A DNA stretch of 64,000 nt. Origin: Bacteroidota bacterium (GTDB taxonomy: Bacteria > Bacteroidota > Bacteroidia > AKYH767-A > OLB10). The position numbers and the translations under genes are program-made. The stretch is from positions 186,001 to 250,000 of the forward strand of contig JADJOZ010000033.1 of assembly GCA_016713525.1 (NCBI GenBank). The letters are read 5' to 3'. Every line of letters begins with the position of its first letter. Within the stretch, counting starts at the first letter, position 1. The notes under the pieces were generated by a model, which worked only from the letters and a program-made list of their open reading frames with translations, made no database searches and had not been told where the DNA came from. This document shows positions 47,733-58,925 of the stretch, in pieces.

Positions 47733-47758
47733 AACCTCCGGTGTAAAAGCCGGAGGTT
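47733..47758. promoter_or_regulatory. nine-pair GC-rich hairpin upstream of the proline-rich ORF
   Basis: AACCTCCGG (47733-47741) pairs with CCGGAGGTT (47750-47758) around an 8-base loop, 26 bases before the ATG at 47785. There is no U-tract strong enough for a terminator, so it may be a translational element. Region 47480-47784 shows no other gene. Confidence 0.5.
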
Positions 47759-47784
47759 ACTTTATACTACTAAAAAAAGTTATC

Positions 47785-48237
47785 ATGCAAATAAATCCAC
47801 AAAAACCCGAAAAGGATATTCCTGCAAAACCTGATCATAATCCTGATCCAACTAAACCGTCTCCGGCAAATGACCCTGCAAAGGTAGATCCTACCAGAAT
47901 TGAGGAGCCGGGACAAAATGATCCAACGCGCATCGATAATCCACCTCCTTTTAAATCCACAAATTCCTTCAGTTCCTCCTCAGGAGGAGCAGGAAATTCT
48001 AAAAATTCTTTTAAGCTTTTCTTAGCCATTAATTATTTCACCACCATTTACATGAATCATTTGCCCGGTGATGTAAGAACTTTCATTGCTTGCAAGCCCA
48101 CACATATGCAGGTGCCACTTCCTGTGGATAACCTGCTCTTTTTAAGGAAGTATCTTTACCAAATTTTTCAAGATGCGATTTGTCAAATGCATGCACTACA
48201 AGTGGTGTCCAGATCGGGCCAGGGGCTACTCCATTGA
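47785..48237 (+). CDS. proline/aspartate-rich repeat protein (C-terminal part doubtful)
   Basis: The ATG at 47785 opens MQINPQKPEKDIPAKPDHNP, then DPTKPSPANDPAKVDPTRIEE and PGQNDPTRIDNPPPF, a tandem of NDPTRI/DP-rich segments. Similar short proteins occur in Bacteroidota beside stress-type SDR genes. From about 48022 it runs antisense to the SDR gene and becomes irregular, so the true gene is probably shorter, perhaps 70-90 residues. No function known. Confidence 0.45.
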   Translation: MQINPQKPEKDIPAKPDHNPDPTKPSPANDPAKVDPTRIEEPGQNDPTRIDNPPPFKSTNSFSSSSGGAGNSKNSFKLFLAINYFTTIYMNHLPGDVRTFIACKPTHMQVPLPVDNLLFLRKYLYQIFQDAICQMHALQVVSRSGQGLLH

Positions 48238-48907
48238 CTCTTATTTTTTTCTTCGCAAGATTTTGTGCAAGCGATCGGGTAAAAGTAACCACAGCACCTT
48301 TTGAAGCTGAATAATCTAACAAATGATCGCTGCCCCTGTAGGCTACAACTGACGCAGTATTTATGATTACACCGCCTGGTTTCATGTATTTAAGTGCTGC
48401 CTGGGTAAAGTAAAATAAAGGGAAAATATTAACAGCAAATGTTTTTTGAAGTTGATCGGGTTCTATATCATTTGTGGCAGGCGATTCTTCATGTATGCCT
48501 GCATTATTAACTAAAATATCGATATTTTTAAACTTTTTATAAACTTTGTGAATTGTATTTTACAAAAGCCGGCTTACGGATATCTCCCTGATCAACATAC
48601 ACTTTACACCTTCATTTTCTACAAGATATTTTGTTGCTATTGCATCTTCATCACTTTGAAGATAAACAATTGCAACATGTGCTCCTTCACGGGCAAAATG
48701 AATGGCAACAGCTCTGCCAATTCCACTATCTCCTCCTGTAATTAGTGCAACTTTATCAAAGAGCTTATCAGTTCCAATATAATTCTTGCTGATATATGGT
48801 TTATCAAGGTGCTTTTGAAATTTTTCTTTTGTCTTATCACCACTTTTTGATATATCGGTGAGGTTAGATCTTGATCCGCTGTTCTTTACTTCAGTTTTCT
48901 TTTTCAT
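48022..48907 (-). pseudogene. SDR-family oxidoreductase (general-stress type), three frameshifts
   Basis: The start MKKKTEVKNSGSRSN lies at 48907; the Rossmann fold GGDSGIGRAVAIHF (TGxxxGIG) is in the first frame and the active-site triad (SxnYxxxK: TASVV.. YSASKGA) in another. Reading across the shifts gives GDIRKPAF, NIDILVNNAGIHEESP, IINTASVVAYRG and LASNESSYITGQMIHVNGGE before the stop at 48022. Indels lie near 48560, 48550 and 48103, the last in a GGG run. It resembles YdaD-like stress SDRs. The ORF is dead as written. Confidence 0.8.
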
Positions 48908-49110
48908 ATCGAATAATCTGGTGTTCATTAATTTACATGTAATAATTATGCCAATACTCTTCAAAGGCGCTTTGGGTAGAAAATTACTCTCTTTTGAACT
49001 CATAGAGTAATTCATACCGCAAGTTTTGAAATCCTGGTTTGAAAAATAGTATGGAATCAACACTTTAAGTTTGGCATAGATTTTATTATTCTATATAAAA
49101 ATAACTAATT

Positions 49111-49467
49111 ATGAACGAACTAATTCAACCATTTGAAAGAATAGAACATGATTTGACTGGATCGGCGTCGCTCGATTTCAGGGATGATTCAGCAAAAAAA
49201 TTAATGGAGATGGTGGTGCCCGGAGTTGACCTTTCCCGCTTTGAACTAGCCGCTGTGAAATTATATGTTGCAGGAAGAAAGCCGGTATTAACAATCTATG
49301 CTTTGGTGCACTCTGAAAATACTTCAAATCCAGCAATTGAAACCCCGGTTAGAAAATTTAAAGTGCCTATTAGCTGGACACAATTATTTGAATATGTGAG
49401 AAGTTTTGATTTGGTTGTGCATAATGGCAAAATTAACATGGAAGAAATGAGAGTAGATCGAAAGTAA
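49111..49467 (+). CDS. hypothetical protein, intact
   Basis: 118 aa. There is no signal peptide or membrane segment. It begins MNELIQPFERIEHDLTGS; strands such as RKPVLTIYALVH and ETPVRKFKVPISWTQL suggest a small alpha-beta domain. It is not recognised. It sits divergently from the SDR gene and convergent to the CinA remnant, in the middle of the broken stress-type cluster, and is one of the few genes there without frameshifts. Confidence 0.6.
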   Translation: MNELIQPFERIEHDLTGSASLDFRDDSAKKLMEMVVPGVDLSRFELAAVKLYVAGRKPVLTIYALVHSENTSNPAIETPVRKFKVPISWTQLFEYVRSFDLVVHNGKINMEEMRVDRK

Positions 49468-49471
49468 ATTT

Positions 49472-49943
49472 TTATTTGACTGCAGACTCTATTAATAATA
49501 ACATTGCTTTTACAGCTTTTTTCCTGATTTGTAAAGGGGTTCCATTAAATCGTTTACGCTTTGAAATTATATTGTTGCCGATATAAACACTTAAGAAAAT
49601 TGTTCCGGTAGGATGTTTTATTGTTTTATCAGGTGTCGATAATCCTGTGACGGCACCATAAATATCTGCTTTAATAATTGAGAAAGATTTCTGCACAATA
49701 TTTCAGTAACTTGTTTCGAAACAGGTGAGTATTTCAGTATTAGTACTGGAGAAACTTTCAACAAGCCAATTTTGACATCGGTATCATAGAAACAATCGAA
49801 CCGGCAAAGAAATAACCGGTTCCTTTTATGGTATTTAATTTTGAAGCAATCATACCACATGTAACACTTTCCGCAAAGGCCATTCGAAGTTTTTGGCTTT
49901 TACATTTTTTATTACTCTGTTGATAGTAAGGGCCATTTAACAA
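49472..49943 (-). pseudogene. CinA C-terminal domain (nicotinamide-nucleotide amidase) remnant
   Basis: Across three frames the conserved blocks of the CinA amidohydrolase are recovered: LRMAFAESVTCGMIASKLN, KGTGYFFAGSIVSYDTDVKI, then ILKYSPVSKQVTE, followed by IYGAVTGLSTPDKTIKHPTG and IFLSVYIGN. The family deamidates NMN. At least two indels break it. Length corresponds to a stand-alone C-terminal domain (about 157 codons), typical of this cluster type. Confidence 0.8.
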
Positions 49944-49970
49944 ATACTTGCAGGATTTTCGAAAAATTAT

Positions 49971-50195
49971 TTATCTCACTATTCTCATTCCCTGATACAT
50001 CCAAATAATGGATTCCCTGGATTTAGCATTAGATTTTTTGACATGTGCCTTGAGCCGCTTGATATTTAATGTCCCGGTTTCGACAATTGCTCGTGTCAGA
50101 TCGTTGAGTGATACATTCCATTTGTTTGATAATTCATGAAGTTGCGAGAAATCATCAAGCTTTATTTCCTGGTCTTTATTTAAGAATAGGTTCAT
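49971..50195 (-). CDS. DUF3606-domain small protein
   Basis: 74 aa. The block IKLDDFSQLHELSNKWNVS followed by LNDLTRAIVETGTL is close to the DUF3606 consensus, a short domain found in stress-type clusters. The start codon overlaps the stop of the upstream FAD-Rieske gene by four bases (50192-50195), showing coupling. No function is known. Confidence 0.72.
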   Translation of the reverse strand: MNLFLNKDQEIKLDDFSQLHELSNKWNVSLNDLTRAIVETGTLNIKRLKAHVKKSNAKSRESIIWMYQGMRIVR

Positions 50196-51807
50196 AGCGT
50201 TTCTTTTATTTGAGTTTTGTATTTATCAAATTCAGTTGCTTTAATTTTATAATGATTTAAGTTAGAATTCGCAGGTCCGTTAATGACAATTCCTGTTTGT
50301 GTAAAGCGACTACCATGACATGGACAATCCCAACTGTTTTCATCCCTATTCCACTTTATAGTGCAACCCAGATGCGTACATTCTGCGGAAACTAAATCAA
50401 GCCATTCATAATTATTCCTTGAAACAGCATATTTGGAGCCATCAATTTCAATAATTTTACCCTCACCCGGAGCAATCATTTCTATTGAATCAACAATATC
50501 TGAATCTTTATTTTTATAGTAATCGGTTAAGCCTTTAATAAATTCCTCTAAAAATACTTTCCCTGCTTTTAATAGTTTGCATCTGGAAGGTTTATAGAGT
50601 TCGGCAAACTCGTTCGGTTTTTCATTTATGAGATCCGGAATAATTGACCCAGCCATTACTCCGTAAGTCAAACCATTGCCGCAATCACCGGTAACAATAT
50701 ATATATTGCCATGATCGAAAGGGTTTTTACCTATAAAGGCTAGAGAATCGTAAGAATATAAAACCTGGCCCGACCATTCATAGGCAATACTTTCAATTGG
50801 GAACCGCTCATTGACCCATTGGATGAGTCTTTTGTATTTTAATTTTCTTCAGGGTAATCGGTAGCTTCAATCAAACCGGTAGGATGATCTTCGCCACCAC
50901 AAATAAGTAAGTCATATATTGTATTGTATTCACTTAGCCTAACGTAATGGTAAGGTTGAAAGGAAGCATCTTTTTCTGCACTCCGGTGTCCCAGAATAAC
51001 AAATCACTAACTGAATCCTTTTTAATTAATGCTCCAATAACATATGTTCTGTAAGGAAATTGGTGCAGGTGCATCATGTATTTATTATTTACCGGTGAAT
51101 TTGTTGCCACAACAATATGTTTAGCTGTAATTCTATATTCTTCACTCGTGACAGCACCTGTACTATCAATAGATTTGGCATGTCGATGTATATTTTTCCG
51201 CCCTTTTTACAATGGCATCAGCAAGTCCGTTAATGTATTTTATTGGATGAAATGATGCCTGATTTTTAAATTCCTAGACAGGGTCCGGTAATATTTTTAA
51301 AATAGCAAAACAAATTCCTGAAAAGTTACATCGAGGCCAGCTTCTTTTGCAGCATGATATTCTTTTGCCAGAGATTCCGGTTTATCGGTTTCATGAAGAG
51401 ACAATTGACCACTCAACCTCTTAAAATCACATTCTATCAGCTCTGCCTTTATTATTTCTTCAATAGTGTCAATAGCTTTCATGTGACTGGAAGCTATCAG
51501 TTTAGCCTGTTCTTTACCATAAATCGTTTGCAATTCAAAATAGCGGGTATCTAGTACTGCTGATAAATGCACTTGTGCGACCTGTTTCTCCACTTCCAAT
51601 TATACCATCTTCTACAACAATAACCTTTCTTCCTTCCTTTACCAGTTGATATGCAATACTCAAACCTGCTATTCCTGCACCTACGATGAGAATGTCGGTT
51701 TCAGTATCCATTGTCAGAGGAGTATATTTATTTTGACGGCTGGTTTCCGACCAGTAACTAAAATTGCTGCCTGCGGTTACCTGACCTGTTTCTTTGTTCG
51801 TTTTCAT
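50192..51807 (-). pseudogene. FAD-dependent oxidoreductase with C-terminal Rieske domain, multiply frameshifted
   Basis: N-terminus from 51807: a DadA-like FAD domain with DILIVGAGIAGLSIAYQLV (GxGxxG) in one frame, continued in another frame (about 51599-51297) by TRYFELQTIYGKEQAKLIAS and FKRLSGQLSLHETDKPESL. The middle is scattered. The C-terminal piece (50671-50192) ends in a Rieske 2Fe-2S domain: CTHLGCTIKWNRD and CPCHGSRF. Total length about 538 codons, the usual size. It is broken by several indels. Its partner DUF3606 overlaps by four bases. Confidence 0.82.
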
Positions 51808-52032
51808 TGTATGCTGTTGTTATAGAACCTTTTGTCACCATACCAGTGCAAAAACAGTTCCACTTGAAATATGCTTTGAAATTGAGGAAAGCAATAATAT
51901 GTTACCCATTTTGTTGAAAATGGTCAACAGGTTGGTTTTAGTTCAGGATGGATATTTGGATTGCTCTATAGCTGTATTGATAAATAGTTTTAAATGGAGC
52001 GGTAATTGATAATAATAACAATAAAAAACGAT

Positions 52033-52409
52033 ATGTCTGAAAAATTCAAAAGCAATTTGGTGTTTGGTTAAATTCTAATCATGCTATTGTTGTAGGTAAG
52101 GGCAAATGGTGGAAATGGTGAATTTATAGTATTGCTGAGGAAAAAGGGGATGGGAGCACCAGCAATTCCAGCGAAAACACAGCGAACAATGCGGACAGAG
52201 CTTCTCAAATGAAATTTTTTAAGTAGATAACTTCACACATGCAGAATGTTGACGCGCTTCACATTACAGGTACCGGAGTTGCACAGGAACAATTCATGCA
52301 TTATCTGGCCGCTACTCCTCAATACAAGAAAACTGTCACGGAACTTAGCACCTCCAATGAGATGAGCAAAGAAAGTCTGGTGGAATTTATTAGCGAAAAG
52401 TTTGTGTAA
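52033..52409 (+). pseudogene. remnant of a small protein, last 56 codons open
   Basis: A frame with interrupted pieces (MSEKFKSN at 52033, then KGKWWKW, IAEEKGDGSTSNSSENTANN) leads into an open 56-codon ORF at 52239-52409 (MQNVDALHITGTGVAQEQFM). I recognise no family. Stops at several points suggest decay. The sequence between 51808 and 52032 shows no gene. Confidence 0.35.
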
Positions 52410-52510
52410 ATCAATATTTTTCTATGAAAAATTATGCAAAGAAGTAGCTTGTAGAAACGAGTTACTTTTTTGCTTGTTTTAATTATTTCAGATTTTAAGC
52501 AAAAAGTTTA

Positions 52511-55251
52511 TCAGCGTTCCTTCACGAATTTCCGCGAAAGGATTTTATTGCCTGCAATTATTTTTACTATGTATAAACCTTTGGCAAAGGCGGAGCAATC
52601 AACATTTCTGGAAATTGAATTATTTGATATACCGGATTTTTCGTTTAGCAAAATTCTACCGGTAGCATCTGCAATTAATAGGTTATAAGGTTTCAGAGGT
52701 CAAATCGGTCGCCATAATTTCAAATTGTTGTTGCTGCGAATCGTAATTAAGGAAAATATCTGCATCGGTTAACGTTGATGATAATTTATCCTGGTTATCG
52801 AATGGTGGGAGGCAGGGGAATTCGGACCCGAACAGGATTGGAAGTAAACAGCAATGAACAGGTTGTGTCAGTAACCGATACTGAATATTTTCCTGGTAGT
52901 TTGACAGTGAAGTTTTGAGAATTTGCACCAGCTATGGGATTGCCATTTCGGTGCCATTGAAATGAATTTGAGTTGCTTCCAAAGGCACTTAGAATAACAC
53001 TGTCGCCCTGACAAAATGAAACCGGACCGGATGCCAGAATTCCTGGAGCAATGCAGCCAACTTCCTGGATTTTTAAACCTGGTCTCCAGCCTGTCGCAAT
53101 AGGTTCCCAGTCCAACTTATGAGTGTACAAACCGGTAGTAAGATCAAACTCAAAAAGTCCTCCAATATCATATACATTGCGGGTTTTTGTTGAGCCATAG
53201 AGTTTACCATTGGAGGCATAGACTAAACTACCTACAGGATCACACCCGGTAGGTGCAGAAAAACTATACAAGATGCTAATCTGATTGGTGATGCAATCAT
53301 ATTCATACAACGCACCTTCGTTATTTTGGCCACCTATTATAGACAGTGCGTAGAATTTATTCGGGGCAACTTCTATAAATGTTCCATTATAAGCAGAAAC
53401 CCCAGTGCCGTTAAAGTCCTTCTTCATGATTACGGAGTCAGTGTTTATGTCATATTCAATTATTAACCCTTGCGAAGAAGGCCCACCGCCATTTATCCCG
53501 GCATATAATTTACCTTTGAAGCTTGCACTAACCCCTAAAGGTTCAGCACCTAATGTATCATTGAAATGTAGTTTGACAACAAATGAATCAGTGGCAATAT
53601 CAAATTCATAAAGAGTACCTAATCCATAATTACCACCACCATTCCGCATTCCATAAATTTTACCATTCGATGCTTCCATTATCATTCCTCCGGGCATTGA
53701 CTGAATACCATCTGTAGCTGAGAAATCGTGGATTTTTGTATATACTCCGTTATTATAATCATATTCGAAAATACCCCCATAACCATAAAGTCCTCCATAG
53801 CGGGTTATTCCATAAATTTTATCATTTGATGCATGCAAAACTGCACCATTGAACTGAATCCAGATGAGTCATCAAAATTAAATTTAGTGCTCACCGCTTT
53901 GTTGTTATAGTCAAATTCAATTATGGAACCTCTGGAATGTTTACCTCCAGAACCAGTAGCGCTATAATATTTACCATTTGAAGCCAGGGCTAATCCGCCG
54001 GAAAAGTAATGGCCACCGGTCTCTCCAAATTTAAATATGAGGGAATAATTATTTGAATTCATATTGTATTTAAAAATATGCTCAGAAATTCCATAATCAC
54101 CAATCCAACTAACCAATCCATAAAGATTTCCTGCGAAGTCAAATAATAATTCAATTTTGGGATTAAAACCGATAGCGTTAGAGAAGTCCAATTTTTTAAT
54201 ATAGGAATTAGTATTTAGATCAAATTCAAAAAGTACACCCAGATTGTTAGATCCACCTTCATAAGTCGTCCCATATAATTTACCATTGGGATGTATTGTC
54301 AGAGCGCAACGAGGGCTTTTACCCAGTGATTGTGTAAAATCAAACAACTTGGTGTAAGTATTGGTTGTTAAATCAAATTCAAATAAAACGCCACAGTTGC
54401 CAGTTCCACCTGATTTCGTGGAACCAATCAATTTAGTTGAAGTTACTTTTATAAATGATGCTAACGGAGTGCGCCTGCGCTCCCCAAAATCAAATCTTTA
54501 AATAAGGTGTTAGTGGTTATATCAAATTCAAAGATAGTTCCTGAATTGTTTGCACCTCCAGTTGATGTTAAGCCATACAAATTTCCATTGGGTGCTTCTA
54601 CCAATGTCGAGTTATTTGGTCCGGTTAAAGATGGATCGAAATCATATATTTTTTGAATGACATTTGAAGTTAAATCAAGTTGCAGAATTGTTCCATTGTT
54701 ATTAGCTCCATTTAAATAGGTGGTTATGTACAATTTACCATTTGAATGTTGCATAAATTCAGGGTTAGCAAATTTTCCTGAGGTGTTATTTAATTGATAG
54801 ATGTTTGAAAGACTTTCATTTGACAAGTCGAATTCAAATATCGAACCGCCACCATATGTGCCATTGCCAATTGTGGATCCATACAATTTTCCATTAGAGG
54901 CAAGAAAAGGAGATGCATTCACCTGGCTACCCGAGTCACTTTCAAAGTAATGAAGATAAGTGCTTTCTTGCGTGATAAAATTATATTTAAAAAACACTCC
55001 TGAGCCATCACTACCGCCACCATATGTGCCGCCATAAAAAAAGTTGCCAAGTTTTATAAATCCAAGTGGTCCAAGGCCAGGAGTCCCGGGAATATTAAAC
55101 ACATCTGACAGGACAGTATCACCGGCATTGTACTTATAAATTGTACCATAGCCATTTCCTCCAACAGTATTTGTTCCAATCAGTTTTGGCTGAGCAAAAG
55201 CTTGCCCTTGATTATGAAAAGAAGTAGAGGTATTGTGGAGGATATTTTCAT
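52511..55251 (-). pseudogene. GloVer-repeat T9SS surface protein, copy 2 (multiply frameshifted)
   Basis: The same architecture as copy 1, about 913 codons. Start at 55251 (MKISSTIPLLLF); a shift near 55215 then gives QGQAFAQPKLIGTNTVGGNG. Repeats continue in pieces 55102-54461, 54431-53805 and 53838-52795 (for example NGKLYGSTIGNGTYGGGS). An Ig-like domain (FCQGDSVILSAFGS) follows, and the sorting domain reads GLYIVKIIAGNKIL and ends FVKER at 52511. At least four indels separate the pieces. Either pseudogenised or damaged by sequence error. Confidence 0.8.
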
Positions 55252-55479
55252 GTTTAAAAATTTATTTTATTATTAAAATTTAATGAAGTACATCAATTTT
55301 TCGATTTTACCCGGTTGACTTTGTTTTACCAGACACTTAATTGGAATATCAGTATTTAATTAACGTATTTCTATACCAATTTGATCCTCCTCCTGATATT
55401 TCAATAAAATAAATGGAAGAACTGAAGTGGGAAATATCTATTTCGGTTTGTGTTACGCTCTAATTATTTTTCTTTCAAC

Positions 55480-56650
55480 ATCACCTGACCTAGGCATCAT
55501 GAATTGATATTTCACAATCAACTGTAAGTGGAAAATTAAAATTTATCATTATTTTATCAGATGCGGGATTTGGTAAAATACTTACATTTTTCGTAAGCGG
55601 GAATTTCATTTATATTCTGCAACAAATAATGTGTCATGAAAATATTTAACACATGAATTTGCATCAGTTACTTCTATAAAATAAATTCCTGCCTTTAAGT
55701 TAATAATTGAATCTCCTGATAAAGTTCCAAAATTTGGTGACCAGGTGATATTATAGGGCGGAGTTGCATTTTAAAATATTAAGAGCAATTATTCCGTCAG
55801 AACATCCTGCGCAAGAGGGATTAACAGAGGTGCTTGTGATTACAATTTGAGGAGGGTCAGAACCGTTATCATAAAAGTATCTGTACATCCTGTATGATCA
55901 CTAAGATATAATTCAAAAACACCAGCGCCTTCGTTTACTAACGGGTTTGAATTCCATTGTAGCGCAAAGCCCAGAAATATTCATACGGAGGTGGCCACCC
56001 GATGCATCTAATTGTTATTGAAGATCCATAGTTAAAGTTGTAGCAATTTGGACTGACAACTGTGGCTGACATTGTAAAATGAGCTATCGACAGTTGCTGG
56101 AAATAGTATCGATACATTGATTTGCAGACGTTACAATTAATGTGTATGTTCCGGCACATAAGCCTGATAAATAAGGCACTGTTTCTCCGGTGTTCCACAA
56201 ATAAGTAGTTTGGGGTAGGCCCTCTGTATATGAAACGGCAATATTGCCAATGCATTCATCAGCGCACATATGGTTTGTAACAACATTGATAGTTGGTGCA
56301 GTTATTTGAATAGTGTCTGATTCTATACAACCGGATGTATCTGTAAATGTATAAATATAATTTCCAGGACAGAGAGAATCAAGTGTTGTTAAGGTGTCGC
56401 CCGTATTCCATATTAATGAGTATTGTGTTGATGTGGATGGAGGAATTAATTCAATAGAACCATTGCAAATCTGACTACAGGAGTTTAGTTTATTGTATGT
56501 GATAAAACAAGGGAAGGAAATGGATTGTGATTGACTTGCTGTGCCAGAAATATTTGAGACTGAAACTGTAAAAGGACCAGCACCATTATATTGATGCAGG
56601 TATCCATCCGACCAACTACATATTGATAAAGAACATAATGATTTCTTAGT
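55480..56650 (-). pseudogene. SprB-like repeat T9SS protein remnant
   Basis: On the minus strand, SprB-type units such as NIAVSYTEGLPQTTYLWNTGET, GLCAGTYTLIVTSANQC and CPGNYIYTFTDTSGC can be read in broken frames, and at 55590-55490 a T9SS sorting domain with KNVSILPNPASDKIMINF. The 5' end is missing and is replaced by the IS66 element at 56755. SprB is a gliding-motility adhesin in flavobacteria; this copy is non-functional. Confidence 0.6.
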
Positions 56651-56754
56651 AACCTTGGTGGAAAGGTATATAAAAAGAATGAAAGCAGTAAATTTTCAAG
56701 GGAGCAATTCTTCCATCTTGTTAGCCTTATAATCAGGATAACTTCAAAAGTTTT

Positions 56755-58157
56755 TTAGCCAGGAAAAGGTTCTGCGCCTCGCATTTTACAGGTGCCGAGC
56801 ACAGAATAAATCATGGTAGCGCGCTGAGCCGCATCATGAGAACCGGCAAAGAGGTAATTTTTTCTTCCGATAGCAACAGGACGAATGGCATTTTCTACCA
56901 GATTATTATCTATTTCCAGCCGACCATCTGTACAGTACAGCATTAATTTTTCCCACCTTGATAAAGAATAAGCCAATGCTTTTCCAATCCAGGCTTTGTG
57001 GCGGCACTTGTGTAATGTTGATTTTAGCCATTGATGCATCTCACATAAGATAGGCACGCTAAGCTCTTGTCTAATTGCGAGTCGCTCTTTGTGCGTAAGC
57101 ATATTTTCTTTCGCTTTACGCTCAATCGCATAAAGTTTTTAATTTCATGCAATACCATTCAGCCCGAACTTTGTCGTTTTCAACGGCCTGATCAAAAATA
57201 CCTTCGAGCGTGCGCAATGCAATGCAACAATTTTATTTCTTTCCCATCAAAAGCATCATACACACCATACCCATCGGTTTGTAAATAGCCCTTAAAATTT
57301 TTTCAATAACTCTTGCGGCCCTTCCCTTCCTCTGCCTTTTCGATAATCAAAAGCACCAGCTTATTTATTGGATCTCGGTACACCCAGTAATAACCCCGAT
57401 GACTTTCACCTTTTTTTACTTCGGTCAAGTACCTTTATGGGTGTTTCATCGACTTGAAGGTAGTCGCAGTTTAATATTTTTGTTTGCATACAATCAAATG
57501 CCGGTCTAATCCAATTACAACCGGCACTGACCCAGATAGAGATGCTCGATGAAGTGATGTCAACACCTTCTCTTATAACGTTCTATTTGCCGGTATAGCG
57601 GAAGATGATCCACATACTTTTCAATAAAAATATTTGCAAGAAGTCCAGAACTGGTATGCCTTTTCAATAGGCATACTTGGCAAATTCAATAATGATTCCT
57701 CACCATTAGCTTTGGCATATTTCACTCGTACGTATTGTCTTACAAATAGTCTTCTGGTTCATATTCCAATTGCTCAGTAATTTCTTTACCGATCGCTTTG
57801 AGTCCGGTAACAGACTCGGGTGGTTCAACAGCTACTTCAACTCTTGGCAGATGAGAAGGAAAAGGTCTCCTTCCGGATGTAACACAGGTGTTGTAGCTTC
57901 CTTTTCTTTGATAGGGAAACCGTTGTGATCGCAGGAGGAACAATTACTGTAGGGCTTTCAATCCAATTCCAACGAAATTTGTGAACTAGAATTTGAGGAA
58001 CAAACCTTTCGGATTTGCTGCCATAAATTAATCGTTTGATTTGGTTGAGTTCGGCACGAAGTTGCGCTACTGAAAAATGAAGCTGTTGGTTTTGGGTAAC
58101 CAGCTCTTCACGTGACATATTTTCGTATGCATTACTCACACAGCAAAGATACATCAA
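56755..58157 (-). pseudogene. IS66-family transposase TnpC remnant
   Basis: Piece 58157-57837 begins with an N-terminal coiled coil (YENMSREELVTQNQQLHFSVA) followed by IKRLIYGSKSERFVP, the IS66 TnpC start. Piece 57102-56755 carries the end, WLKSTLHKCRHKAWIGKALAYS and DNNLVENAIRPVAIGRKNYLF with GSHDAAQRATMIYS, the conserved C-terminal block. Between them frames are broken. TnpB and TnpA remnants lie upstream (58209-58880). Confidence 0.85.
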
Positions 58158-58208
58158 ACAACTCCTGAAACACCTGCTACCACTGACTTTTTATCAACAA
58201 AATGATGC

Positions 58209-58548
58209 TTATAACGCACTCTTTTTTAACAGAAGAAAGTATAATTCCTTCAAGAATAAATTGAAGTTGATGCGGAGATATTTCCATGGCATTTTGGGAT
58301 GAACCCTGCTTTGAATTTCAAAAGTCCCTTTCTCCAATCGCTTGGAAAAAATGCAAAACCATCGCCTTGCCAATGCAACAATTTTATTTTATTCCGCCCC
58401 GAGACAAGAAAATAAAAACATCACCAAAAGAGGATCCTTCCCAAATTCATTACGTACCAAACCGTTAAGACAATCGTATCCCTTTTACGCATATCGCAAC
58501 TGCGGCATAAACAAAATACCGGTACCGGTCACTGAACGATAAAATCAT
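58209..58548 (-). pseudogene. IS66-family TnpB remnant
   Basis: From the ATG at 58548 (MILSFSDRYRYFVYAA), broken frames then read YDCLNGLVRNEFGKDPLLVM and GDGFAFFSKRLEKGTFE-like segments to a stop at 58209. These match TnpB of IS66 elements. Confidence 0.75.
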
Positions 58549-58559
58549 GAATTCAATAA

Positions 58560-58880
58560 TTGCCTGATAAAATCAGGACTCACCGAGTGAAGGATTTCAA
58601 CAGCTGTTTTTCCATAGGAAATACGGGCGAAAGGACTTCGCTGATTTGATTGGCAAGGTTACTTCTGAAAAACCTTTAACCGTTGGGGCCGGTTTTGAAC
58701 GAACCACCTTGTTCTTCTTTAGGAGTCAGCCAGCTCATGAAAGTATAATAATTAATGCCCTGTTCAAGGCAATACTCCTTCTTCTTTTCCGCTTATCTTC
58801 CAGTTATTGAGGTGCGCCTGGCGCTCCTGCTGTGAAATCCTCTTTTTGTGCTTTTTAACTTCCCTTTGCTTCCATGTGAA
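58560..58880 (-). pseudogene. IS66-family TnpA remnant
   Basis: Minus-strand reading gives KQREVKKHKKRISQQERQAH followed by LNNWKISGKE and later FARISYGKTAVEIL, resembling the TnpA accessory protein of IS66 transposons in this phylum. Interrupted by stops. Confidence 0.5.
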
Positions 58881-58925
58881 GATTTTTGTTATCTTTAACG
58901 GGCAAAAGAAAGAACATAGCTCAAC

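Noticed and set aside
56084..56269. separate 61-codon minus-strand gene
   Set aside because: It is one frame of the SprB-repeat remnant, not an independent gene.
58286..58542. plus-strand ORFs opposite the IS66 region
   Set aside because: The minus strand here reads as TnpB, so these are shadow frames.
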